Of a stretch of 64,000 nt of DNA, positions 8,890 to 16,451 are shown piece by piece. The stretch is from Ignavibacteria bacterium. GTDB lineage: Bacteria; Bacteroidota; Ignavibacteria; Tepidaquicellales; Tepidaquicellaceae. The notes under the pieces are model-generated. The model was not told the DNA's origin, did no database searches, and worked only from the letters and a program-made list of their open reading frames with translations. The stretch's first letter is position 1, and the number at the start of each line of letters is the position of its first letter. Both the position numbers and the translations under genes were made by a program. Where the stretch lies: assembly GCA_016929695.1 (NCBI GenBank), contig JAFGII010000035.1, positions 1 through 64,000 of the forward strand, in the 5' to 3' direction.

Positions 8890-9315
8890 ATGACTCCGGT
8901 TTCTTTAATAATAGCAGGTGCTTTTATACTTTCGTTTTCACTTTCAACATTTATTGGCTATATGATAGATTTGTACAGATTAATTTCAATAAGGGCAAAC
9001 GGTTTCGAAAGCAAGGGTCTTGTAAAGGGATTGATTTATGATGATAATGAAAAACTCGCCTGCCGGTTGCTGGTCGAATACAGGGCTATTAACGGAAAAA
9101 CATATCAGGTCGAAACATCTGTGGGAACTGCCTTCTGGAGTAAATATGAAAATCAGTATATTGATATAATTTATAATCAGAATAATCCGGAGATAGTCTT
9201 TATTAAAAAAGAAATGAAATTCCGTTTTGGTTTCTTATTAATATTTAATTTTTTATGGACTTTAACCGGGGTTTTTTGTTTGTTCTACGGATTGTATAAA
9301 TTACTATTAGAGTAA
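8890..9315 (+). CDS. DUF3592-like small membrane protein
   Basis: A 141-residue protein with membrane helices at about 5-27 and 112-136 flanking a soluble beta-rich middle (VEYRAINGKTYQVETSVGT, then YIDIIYNQNNPEIVFI). This layout and the pattern in which a pasted Asn-Pro follows a beta strand match the DUF3592 family, which has no established biochemical function. It starts at an ATG with a hydrophobic N-terminus that could be an uncleaved signal anchor. It stands alone, with 250 to 470 bases of non-coding DNA on each side. The family call is from pattern only. Confidence 0.65.
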   Translation: MTPVSLIIAGAFILSFSLSTFIGYMIDLYRLISIRANGFESKGLVKGLIYDDNEKLACRLLVEYRAINGKTYQVETSVGTAFWSKYENQYIDIIYNQNNPEIVFIKKEMKFRFGFLLIFNFLWTLTGVFCLFYGLYKLLLE

Positions 9316-9783
9316 AGAATTATTGTATTAAGTTTGATGGTTCTTAATATTTATAACCGCAGGTAAAATCCGCGAAAAGGTTTAATCGGAAACAATGTAG
9401 CAAATTTAAAAAATTATTTTAGAATGAAGTGGAAAGAGGTTTTCCTCTACTCTTTTCAGTGTCTAATATCGGTATCCGTGTGCGAAAGCCGGCGGACTTC
9501 ATTACCCGGCATAGCCAAAACCAAACATAAAGTATTTCATCCGCTGTGGCGGATAAAGTAGGAAAAGCCGAAAAGAAAACATATAATAAAAAAACTTAGT
9601 GCATTTTATATAAATTTTTAACTTTTGTTTTTTAAAATGAGTAATCAGGATTTATTAGACAATAATATAATTTTCTTGTCCCCTTAGACACGGGACACAG
9701 AATTTGAGGATTAACTGAATAAAGTAAAAAAAAGCGGTTTAACACTCTTGTATTAAACCACTTTAAAAAAAACCGGAAAATTC
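9316..9783. other. 468-base gene-free stretch with several hairpins
   Basis: No convincing reading frame lies here. It holds a perfect AGAGG/CCTCT hairpin with a TTTT loop (9433-9446), a GCCGG/CCGGC hairpin (about 9488-9510), an ATCCGC-TGTG-GCGGAT hairpin (9539-9554) and, at its right end, the terminator of the DUF1573 operon. The central part could be a structured RNA or degraded palindromic repeats. I cannot match it to tmRNA, RNase P RNA, SRP RNA or 6S RNA. Confidence 0.5.
9725..9764 (-). terminator. Intrinsic terminator of the ruvB-DUF1573 operon
   Basis: Read on the minus strand, the arms AAAGTGGTTTAA (9764-9753) and TTAAACCGCTTT (9742-9731) form a 12-base stem with one wobble or mismatch and a 10-base loop, followed by a U-run. 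It lies about 20 bases after the DUF1573 stop codon. Confidence 0.8.
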
Positions 9784-10245
9784 TTAATAATTCAGGTTCG
9801 GGTCAATATCGCATTTTACTTTTAAAGTAACTTCCATGTTATTTGGGTCATTAGTAAATACAACTATTCCTTTTTCCTGATGTCCTATCCTGCCCTGTGT
9901 GTGAAATTCTACTTTTATTTCACCTTTTTCATTTTTTTCATACTCTGTTTTAGTACCTACTGTAGCACCTGTGCATCCGCAGGTTGTTTGAATTCTCTCA
10001 ATTCTTAAGGTGCTGTTACCTTTATTAGTAAATTTGAAATTATACTGTAATGATGGACCTTGCGGAACTTTTCCAAAATCATGAACGGTTTCTTTAAAGA
10101 TTATTTTCGGTCCTTTCTGATAAGCAGATACATTTGAATTATTTATCGCAAAAACCATTATTACCGCAATAATCGCAAGACCGATGATAAAATATCCTAT
10201 TTTTGCTGTTTTACTGTTGATTAATTCTTTCATTTTGAATCTCAT
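9784..10245 (-). CDS. DUF1573 domain protein, membrane-anchored
   Basis: A 153-residue protein with one N-terminal membrane helix (about 14-34) and a DUF1573 immunoglobulin-like domain. Family marks are VHDFGKVPQG, FTNKGNSTLRI and the TTCGCTGA cysteine pair. DUF1573 proteins are common in Bacteroidota and are thought to sit in the periplasm; their biochemical role is unsettled. The gene overlaps the upstream MauE-like gene by 35 bases if the first ATG is used, or 23 bases if MKELINSK is the true start, so the two are translationally coupled. It closes a run of ruvB, rhodanese and MauE. The Cys pair and neighbours suggest a periplasmic thiol role (inference). Confidence 0.88.
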   Translation of the reverse strand: MRFKMKELINSKTAKIGYFIIGLAIIAVIMVFAINNSNVSAYQKGPKIIFKETVHDFGKVPQGPSLQYNFKFTNKGNSTLRIERIQTTCGCTGATVGTKTEYEKNEKGEIKVEFHTQGRIGHQEKGIVVFTNDPNNMEVTLKVKCDIDPNLNY

Positions 10246-10684
10246 TTGTTTTAGTTTTATTAACCGCAGAACCTATAAATATTAATACCGCTGCGATTAA
10301 CATTAAAATATCTTCTATCATACGAACTAAAATATCGCTTGTTGAACTTGAATTTTCAAGGGAAAAACAACCGCAGTTTATATCCAGCCCCCGGGCATAT
10401 GCCTGCCCCAGACCTATTAGGAAAAATACCAGCATTATTATTATTAAAGCCGAACTGCCCCTTTTCCATAATCCGATAATTAAGAATAGTCCCGTGAAAA
10501 ATTCCAGATAAGGTATTATTATTGCGGGAAAATTCACGAGTGAAATAGGAAGGAAATCATAGTTTTTTATTACTTTAGCAAATTCGGTCGGGTCAAATAT
10601 TTTGTCAACTGAAGCAAAAATAAAAAGTCCGCCTATAACAAGTCTCAAAATAAACTGAAAATTTTTATTTTTTATAAATTCCAT
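10211..10684 (-). CDS. MauE/DoxX-like membrane protein
   Basis: A 157-residue protein with four membrane helices, of the DoxX/MauE family. Recognisable features are the RLVIGGLFIFASVDKIFDP start, PYLEFFTGLFLIIGLW in helix two, and a DINCGCF cysteine motif after helix three. MauE was named for methylamine utilisation, where it helps mature a disulfide-rich protein. Relatives in other operons are linked to thiol and electron transfer. No methylamine dehydrogenase genes are here, so only the general redox role is likely. It lies 6 bases after the rhodanese gene and overlaps DUF1573. Confidence 0.85.
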   Translation of the reverse strand: MEFIKNKNFQFILRLVIGGLFIFASVDKIFDPTEFAKVIKNYDFLPISLVNFPAIIIPYLEFFTGLFLIIGLWKRGSSALIIIMLVFFLIGLGQAYARGLDINCGCFSLENSSSTSDILVRMIEDILMLIAAVLIFIGSAVNKTKTNEIQNERINQQ

Positions 10685-10690
10685 AATTTT

Positions 10691-11263
10691 TTACCTTTCA
10701 ACGGGATAACCCGCACTTTCCCATTCTAAAAAACCGCCGAGATATATATTAACACTGTTAAATCCGATTTTCGCAAGTTCATACGCAAGGTCAATACTCG
10801 TGTCACATCCGCCGCCGTCACAGTAACATACAATTATTCCTTCTTTGTTGAATTTCCTCATCATTTCAATTTTTTCTTCCTGCGGTTTTTCCCTGAATTC
10901 CTCGTAAGAAATGTTTATCGCTCCTTTAATTCGTCCCGCCGTAAAGTCCACCGGTTTTCGTCCGTCTATGAAAAGTCCGTTAATGTCAAATAATGATTTT
11001 GCCTGCGACAGCGTTATGTTCTGGGGTTTTATATATCCTTCTTTTGTCTTTTCTGTAGTGGAAAAAAGATTTGGTTTCCTTGTCGTCGTATCATAAGGGT
11101 CATTCATAATATTTGATACATCCAATGTTTTATTCGAGTCAACTTCAAATAAACTTGCATCGGCAATTAATGATACGCCGTTCGGATTTATAGCGTTAAT
11201 TATTAATGCAATTATAAGCGCAATAAAAAAAATGATTAGTATTTCTTTTAATATTTTATTCAT
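10691..11263 (-). CDS. Membrane-anchored rhodanese-domain protein
   Basis: Residues 5-25 of 190 form one membrane anchor and residues 85-190 a rhodanese domain that would face the periplasm. Fold marks are LFIDGRKPVDFTAGRIKGA and the C-terminal YLGGFLEWESAGYPVER. The active loop reads VCYCDGGGCDTSID, so C148 is the likely sulfur-carrying cysteine, flanked by C146 and C153. Three cysteines and a Gly-rich loop without the usual Arg are unusual and hint at disulfide chemistry rather than simple sulfur transfer. It follows ruvB by 2 bases and precedes the MauE-like gene. Confidence 0.88.
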   Translation of the reverse strand: MNKILKEILIIFFIALIIALIINAINPNGVSLIADASLFEVDSNKTLDVSNIMNDPYDTTTRKPNLFSTTEKTKEGYIKPQNITLSQAKSLFDINGLFIDGRKPVDFTAGRIKGAINISYEEFREKPQEEKIEMMRKFNKEGIIVCYCDGGGCDTSIDLAYELAKIGFNSVNIYLGGFLEWESAGYPVER

Positions 11264-11265
11264 AC

Positions 11266-12312
11266 TTAATTATTAAACAACGGATTATCGTCTTTTGTTC
11301 TCTTTTTTGTTACTCCCAGCCTTTTAAAGGCTAGTGGGGTTGCTTCCCTGCCTTTTGGAGTTCTTTTTATAAAACCTTCGATTATTAGAAAAGGTTCATA
11401 TACTTCTTCGATTGTCCCGGGGTCTTCGGAAAGTGATGCTGATATTGTTGACAGTCCTACGGGACCGCCGTTGTGCTTGTGTATTATTACTTCGAGGATT
11501 TTTATGTCGGTCTTGTCCAGTCCATAATCATCAACACCAAGCGATTCCAGTGCATATTGGGCAATTTCTTTTTCGATTACTCCCGTCCCTTTAACAATTG
11601 CAAAATCCCTTGTTCTTCTCAGTAAACGGTTTGCAATTCTCGGAGTTGCTCGGCTGCGCTTTGCTATCTCCGCTGCACCGGATTCATCTATTTTTATTTT
11701 CATTAATCTTGCCGAACGCTTAACAATGTCAATTAAATTGTTAATCGTGTAATAATCGAGGTGTGAAGTTATACCGAACCTGTCAAGCATCGGAGAGGAC
11801 AATAACCCCTGACGGGTTGTGGCTCCTATCAATGTGAATTTTTCAAGTTTTATGGGAATACTTCTTGTTGAAGGTCCTTGATCTATCATAATATCCAATC
11901 TATATTCCTCCATTGCCGAATATAAAAATTCTTCGACTACTTTCGGAATTCTGTGTATCTCGTCAATAAATAATACTTGCCCCCGTGACATTTTTGTCAG
12001 CATTCCTGCAAGGTCACCGGGTTTTTCAATCACGGGGCCTGAAGTCGTTACTATCGAAGCACCCAGTTCATTTGCAATTATGTGTGCCAGTGTGGTTTTC
12101 CCTAAGCCGGGAGGTCCGGTAAATAAGATATGGTCCAGCGGCTCTGATAATATTTTTGAACTTTGTATGAAAACCGACAAATTTTCTTTAACTTTTTCCT
12201 GACCTACAAATTCTTTAAATAATTTTGGTCTTATTAATGAGATAAAATCTTTATCGTCTTCCGGTATCTTTTCGGGAGTATTTATTGACGTTCTGGTCTT
12301 CATTATTAACAA
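11266..12312 (-). CDS. ruvB: Holliday junction DNA helicase RuvB
   Basis: RuvB is the AAA+ motor that, with RuvA, drives branch migration of Holliday junctions. The 348 residues show Walker A GPPGLGKT (66-73), Walker B VLFIDEIHR (about 113-121), sensor 1 TLIGATTRQG, the arginine-finger region SPMLDRFGI and the C-terminal winged helix ending in GREATPLAFKRLG. Start is ATG 12312 (MLIMKTRTS) or the next Met at 12303. RuvA and RuvC are not nearby. It heads a run with three envelope redox genes that have no obvious link to recombination, so the co-transcription may simply be convenience. Confidence 0.97.
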   Translation of the reverse strand: MLIMKTRTSINTPEKIPEDDKDFISLIRPKLFKEFVGQEKVKENLSVFIQSSKILSEPLDHILFTGPPGLGKTTLAHIIANELGASIVTTSGPVIEKPGDLAGMLTKMSRGQVLFIDEIHRIPKVVEEFLYSAMEEYRLDIMIDQGPSTRSIPIKLEKFTLIGATTRQGLLSSPMLDRFGITSHLDYYTINNLIDIVKRSARLMKIKIDESGAAEIAKRSRATPRIANRLLRRTRDFAIVKGTGVIEKEIAQYALESLGVDDYGLDKTDIKILEVIIHKHNGGPVGLSTISASLSEDPGTIEEVYEPFLIIEGFIKRTPKGREATPLAFKRLGVTKKRTKDDNPLFNN

Positions 12313-12420
12313 AAATAATATTAAATTTGTTAATAGACAATTTAAAGAATAATCCCTTGTTTTTTATTTGTTTATTATTTTTTTTATTAAAAATATGCTC
12401 TTTAATAATACAATATCAAA

Positions 12421-12900
12421 ATGAATACTAATTACAAAAGTGAAATTCCCCTCAAAATTCAGATAGAATTTGAATTCGTTTCAAAAAGAATACGGATACT
12501 TGCAATTGCAATTATTGCCGGAATAGTTATTATTTTTGCCGCAGGACTTTTTACTGCTAAAATGAGTATATATCCGATAAAAGAAATTTATAATATTTTT
12601 GCTGTAATTATCAGCCTCGGACTTTGTATTTTATCGTATCCCGTAAAAAGAATAATGCTGAAAAGAAGAATTGATGAAAAGAAATTTATGCCATTTTATT
12701 TTAATGCTCTTATTATTCCGCTTGCTCTCTGTGATGTCGGAGGATTGTTCGGCATTGTAACAAATTTTTTTATCAGTGTAAATATTATTTACGCAATTGT
12801 CTGTTTTGTAATTTCAGTGTTCTGCATTTATCTTGTCTTTCCCAGAATGAAAGACCTTGACCTGATTAATTTTGAAAAAGATAAGGTAAAAGTGGTTTAA
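12421..12900 (+). CDS. Hypothetical four-helix membrane protein
   Basis: A 159-residue protein with about four hydrophobic segments (near 28-49, 57-77, 93-113 and 117-140), a short basic cytoplasmic loop (KRIMLKRRIDEKK) between the second and third, and a charged C-terminal tail. No enzymatic motif is visible and I do not recognise the family. It is divergent from ruvB and stands alone, facing the Nudix gene at its 3' end. The ATG at 12421 is preceded by an A+T-rich leader without a Shine-Dalgarno match. Confidence 0.7.
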   Translation: MNTNYKSEIPLKIQIEFEFVSKRIRILAIAIIAGIVIIFAAGLFTAKMSIYPIKEIYNIFAVIISLGLCILSYPVKRIMLKRRIDEKKFMPFYFNALIIPLALCDVGGLFGIVTNFFISVNIIYAIVCFVISVFCIYLVFPRMKDLDLINFEKDKVKVV

Positions 12901-13015
12901 TAATTAAAAGTTTTTGATTTTTAAGAATTATACTTAAGTATTCTGCATCTCCGCGGGAAAAAAAACATTGCAACCTTTGCGTGAAATAACACTGCTGTAT
13001 TTTTCTTTTGAGACT

Positions 13016-13609
13016 TTACAAACTTGAGAAGTGCTTCAGCAACAGCGTCAGTGTAAATCCGTCCTTAATCTCCCCTTTTTCGATTAATTTCATTATCTCA
13101 TCCCTTGAAAACCATTTAACATCAAGTATTTCATTCGTGTCGAACCGTTCCGTAATTTGCGTAACGCCTTTTGCGTAATAACAATGAAATAACTGTGAAC
13201 TTGAACCAATTGACGGATAATAACTCCCGTTATATATTAAATTCTCACGAGGGATTTCACAACCTGCTTCTTCTTTTAATTCCTGCACTATACAGTCGGA
13301 GTGATGCTGGTCGGGCGGAACCGTACCGGCAGGAACTTCCCACCCTGTATAATCATTAATGTATCTATAACTTTTTACCAGTATGATTTTTCCCTCATCA
13401 TTTTCTGCTACAATACCCGCCCCCGCTCTGTGATAATACAATGCCTCGTAATTAATAATCTTCCCGTCCGGAAGTTCTATTTTATCAACATTAAGGTTTA
13501 TCCAGTCTCCTATAAATCCTTTTTTCGTATCAATTACTTTCCAATGTTTCTTCTCTTCCATTAATAATATTTTTTTAAATTTCTCCTGCAAAATGTTTTT
13601 TTTCTCCAT
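13016..13609 (-). CDS. Nudix hydrolase, ADP-ribose pyrophosphatase-like
   Basis: A 197-residue Nudix protein that would hydrolyse a nucleoside diphosphate linked to another group, such as ADP-ribose. The domain starts near GIVAENDEGKIILVKSYRY and carries GWEVPAGTVPPDQ then IVQELKEEAGCEIP. The Nudix box is GX5EX7REUXEEXGU. Here the first Glu is Gln and the RE pair is QE, while the key EEXG is intact. Activity is likely kept, but the substitutions deserve note. Start may be ATG 13609 or the internal Met at 13561 (MEEKKHWKV). Its 5' side is a tract of short degenerate repeats. Confidence 0.87.
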   Translation of the reverse strand: MEKKNILQEKFKKILLMEEKKHWKVIDTKKGFIGDWINLNVDKIELPDGKIINYEALYYHRAGAGIVAENDEGKIILVKSYRYINDYTGWEVPAGTVPPDQHHSDCIVQELKEEAGCEIPRENLIYNGSYYPSIGSSSQLFHCYYAKGVTQITERFDTNEILDVKWFSRDEIMKLIEKGEIKDGFTLTLLLKHFSSL

Positions 13610-13610
13610 C

Positions 13611-13702
13611 CTTAACGACTAAACACTAAGAACTAACCACTAACCAGCAACAATTAATCACTGACAACCAACCGCTAACAACTAAGCACTAACGGCCAAC
13701 CA
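13611..13702. repeat. Degenerate octamer-like repeat tract
   Basis: Units of the form AACYACTAA, AAGCACTAA and AACAACTAA repeat imperfectly over about 90 bases (on the minus strand GTTAGTGGTTAGT-like). The tract runs from the Nudix start into the last codons of the C_GCxxG_C_C gene, so its C-terminal VVGR comes from repeat sequence. Confidence 0.75.
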
Positions 13703-14129
13703 CTAATTTCTCCAGTAAATCGCATACGTCCGCGATATATTTCTCACATTTAACTCCGGAAATATTTTCCTCGTGTTTTTTTTTCATTCCTTCTTCTGTA
13801 GAAAAATCCAGTTCTGTTAAATCTCTGCATCTTATACTGCCGTAAACAGATTCGAACTTTTTGAGTAAAGTTTGTATTTGCTTGTTAATAAAGTTTTTTG
13901 ATTCAGTCGGGTTTTTCTCGTCATAGTATTTATATCCTATTACCATTACTGCACCCGATAATGCGCCGCAAACTTCCTGCATTTTTCCGATACCGCCTCC
14001 GAATCCTGCTGCAATTTTTGCTGCTGCCGAATCATTTAAACCGGTAATATCACTGAATGCTATTAATACCGACTGGGCACAATTATTGTCACCCCGAAAA
14101 AGTTTAATTGCCTTATTTTTTCTTTCCAT
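13689..14129 (-). CDS. C_GCxxG_C_C family putative redox protein
   Basis: A 146-residue protein of the C_GCxxG_C_C family, small cysteine-rich proteins believed to be redox active and often found near oxidoreductases. The pattern is seen as NNCAQSVLIAF (C17), AGFGGGIGKMQEVCGALSG, IRCRDLTE, then VKCEKYIADVC. Function in vivo is not established. It starts at ATG 14129 with MERKNKAIKLF. It stands alone between the Nudix gene and the divergent MscS gene. The final residues are encoded within the repeat tract, which suggests the 3' end was remodelled. Confidence 0.87.
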   Translation of the reverse strand: MERKNKAIKLFRGDNNCAQSVLIAFSDITGLNDSAAAKIAAGFGGGIGKMQEVCGALSGAVMVIGYKYYDEKNPTESKNFINKQIQTLLKKFESVYGSIRCRDLTELDFSTEEGMKKKHEENISGVKCEKYIADVCDLLEKLVVGR

Positions 14130-14277
14130 TTTGATAATATTTTATACTGTATGTCAAAAATAACTTTTATAAAAATTTCTATAAATGCATTTAATAAAAT
14201 ATTTAATGGATTTATTATTAGATTTTTATTATTATAATATAGAACATTAATAAATTTATTAATTTAACTATATAAAA

Positions 14278-15195
14278 ATGGGACAAAAAATATTTTCACC
14301 GGAATACTGGTCGGATTTTCTGAATAATTCTTTAGACTGGTTAATTCAATTTTTTCCAAAATTAATTGTGCTGGTTATTCTGTTTATTGTGATTCTAAAA
14401 ATTTTTCGCTTTATCATAAAAAAAATCAGGGTGTTCATGATTTCAAGAGCGGATAATTCCTCCGACAGTATTGAATCTGAAAAGAGAATTAAAACACTAA
14501 TGGGAATTATAAGTAAAACAGGAACAATATCACTCTGGATAATTTTTATTATGATGCTTTTAAATGCTGTCGGGATTGATATTGCTCCAATTCTTGCCGG
14601 TGCCGGTATTATAGGACTTGCTGTCGGTTTCGGTGCTCAGACGCTTGTTAAGGATGTTATTACGGGATTCTTTATTTTGCTGGAAAATCAGATTCGTGTC
14701 GGTGACGTAGCAACTATCAACGATGTCACTGGTAAAGTTGAAGAAATTCAGTTAAGAACAATCATTTTACGTGATTTTTCCGGAATTGTTCATATCTTTG
14801 AAAACGGACAGGTTAATACTCTGGCAAATATAACAAAGGAATGGTCAGGTGCCGTCGTAGATATAGGTGTGGCTTACAAGGAAGATACTGACAATGTTAC
14901 AAATGTTATACGTGAAGTAGCCGATAATTTATTTAACGATGAAAATTATAAAAAGAAATTTATCGAGCCGATAGAAATACTTGGTGTGGATAATTTTGAT
15001 GATTCTGCCGTTGTTATCAGAACAAGATTAAAAACAATTCCTCACGAACAATGGACAATAAGCAGAGAATTTAGAAGAAGAATTAAATATGCATTTGATG
15101 ATAAAGGAATCGAAATTCCGTTCCCGCACACTTCCCTGTACTGGGGAGAAGCCAGTAAACCTATGAAAATGGAACTGATAAACCGGACAAACTAA
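14278..15195 (+). CDS. Small-conductance mechanosensitive channel, MscS family
   Basis: A 305-residue MscS-family channel that opens under membrane tension to release solutes on osmotic downshock. Three membrane helices (about 25-50, 80-100, 103-130) precede the beta domain. The pore-lining third helix is the Ala/Gly-rich ILAGAGIIGLAVGFGAQTLV. The next stretch, FFILLENQIRVGDVATINDV, is the family hallmark. Length is close to the 286 residues of E. coli MscS. It is the only one of three MscS genes here on the plus strand. Confidence 0.95.
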   Translation: MGQKIFSPEYWSDFLNNSLDWLIQFFPKLIVLVILFIVILKIFRFIIKKIRVFMISRADNSSDSIESEKRIKTLMGIISKTGTISLWIIFIMMLLNAVGIDIAPILAGAGIIGLAVGFGAQTLVKDVITGFFILLENQIRVGDVATINDVTGKVEEIQLRTIILRDFSGIVHIFENGQVNTLANITKEWSGAVVDIGVAYKEDTDNVTNVIREVADNLFNDENYKKKFIEPIEILGVDNFDDSAVVIRTRLKTIPHEQWTISREFRRRIKYAFDDKGIEIPFPHTSLYWGEASKPMKMELINRTN

Positions 15196-15509
15196 TCGGC
15201 AATTGACTTTTCGCCAAACGCCCGGATGTGTAAATTATTTCAAAGATGTATTTTTTGTCTTTAAAATATTCAATCAGTCTGATATGTGTCATTAGTGTTC
15301 CCGATACGTAATACTTAACCAAAATTCCTTGCTCTCATGGACACGAAATTTAAAATTTCAGGACTAAATGTATAATAATAAATTCTTTCGTGTTCTTCTG
15401 CTTTTTTCCGGGCTCAGAGTGGTGAAAATATGTTATGTATGTTTTTCTGTTCTCAATAACGACAGTCCCGAAAACTGCTTTGCTGTTACTATTATATTTT
15501 TGAAATAAA
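15196..15509. other. 314-base gap between convergent MscS genes
   Basis: No gene or clear terminator is seen. It contains one of the dispersed near-repeats (TCAGTCTGATATGTGTCATTAGTGTTC, split here as TCAGTCTGATATG and TGTCATTAGTGTTC, around 15275-15300) and a following GATACGTAATACTTA like those at 62310-62420. Confidence 0.5.
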
Positions 15510-16442
15510 TCAAGTATTTTTTTGTTTCATTCGCTTTTGACGGGTTTGTGATAATTTAATCTTGATTTCAGGTGCTTCAACCAGATGGAAGGTTGCCGAT
15601 GCAAACTTCACTTTTCCTTTCGTTGCCTCAACGGAATTTAAAATTTCCTCGGAAAGAAGGTCTTTTGTTGTTCGGCGGGCTTTGTAATTAACAACATATC
15701 GTAATGTATATTCAACCCAGTTATCGTTAATTATCATTGTAATCATCGGCTCTGTTTTTGCATTTTCTATCATATACTTTTTTACAATTTCTTCCCATGC
15801 TTTTTTGGATTTTTGACCATACTCACCGACAGTTTTTTCTGCGGTATTTTTTATTATTTCTCTGGCAAGTTTATAGTCACTACCGTATTGTATCGGAATT
15901 TTAATTTCGTCCCACAGGAAAGGATAATCGCCTGAATAATTATAAACCGGCTCTTTGAAAACAAAACTGTTTGCCACAAAAACAATTCTTCCGTTGTAAT
16001 TATCGCCGTTAACCCACTGACCGAGCTCCATTAGAGTTGTTCTTAATATCCCGATATCAATTACATCTCCCATTATACCGCCGAGTTGTACACGGTCTCC
16101 TGTTCTGTAAAAATTATTTGACAATAATGCAAGCCAGCCCGCAAAACTTACTATTACTTCCTGAAGCGCAAAGGCAATTCCCGCACCCGCTACGCCGAGT
16201 GCTACCGTCAGACCTCCGAGTTTATTGCTGTATATTACCGTTGCCAGTAATATGATTAATATATAACTGATAAATGTGATGAATTTCCTCGTGCGGTATC
16301 TATTCTGAATATCGGATATGTGCTTTGAGACCTGACGTCTGATAAATCCGGCGACGACCAGAATTATTACTATCCCTATAATAAGATATATAATATTTCT
16401 TATAATAGGATTTGAAATGATTTCATTATAGATGTTTTCCAT
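15510..16442 (-). CDS. MscS-family mechanosensitive channel
   Basis: A 310-residue MscS-family protein with three or four N-terminal helices. The pore helix region is VALGVAGAGIAFALQEVIVS and is followed by NNFYRTGDRVQLGGIMGDVI, the family signature. The loop after it (LMELGQWVNGDNYNGRIVFV) is longer than in E. coli MscS. It lies 9 bases after the larger MscS gene on the same strand, so the two are co-transcribed and could form mixed or stepwise channels. No ligand-binding domain is visible. Confidence 0.93.
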   Translation of the reverse strand: MENIYNEIISNPIIRNIIYLIIGIVIILVVAGFIRRQVSKHISDIQNRYRTRKFITFISYILIILLATVIYSNKLGGLTVALGVAGAGIAFALQEVIVSFAGWLALLSNNFYRTGDRVQLGGIMGDVIDIGILRTTLMELGQWVNGDNYNGRIVFVANSFVFKEPVYNYSGDYPFLWDEIKIPIQYGSDYKLAREIIKNTAEKTVGEYGQKSKKAWEEIVKKYMIENAKTEPMITMIINDNWVEYTLRYVVNYKARRTTKDLLSEEILNSVEATKGKVKFASATFHLVEAPEIKIKLSQTRQKRMKQKNT

Positions 16443-16451
16443 ATAAAAATT

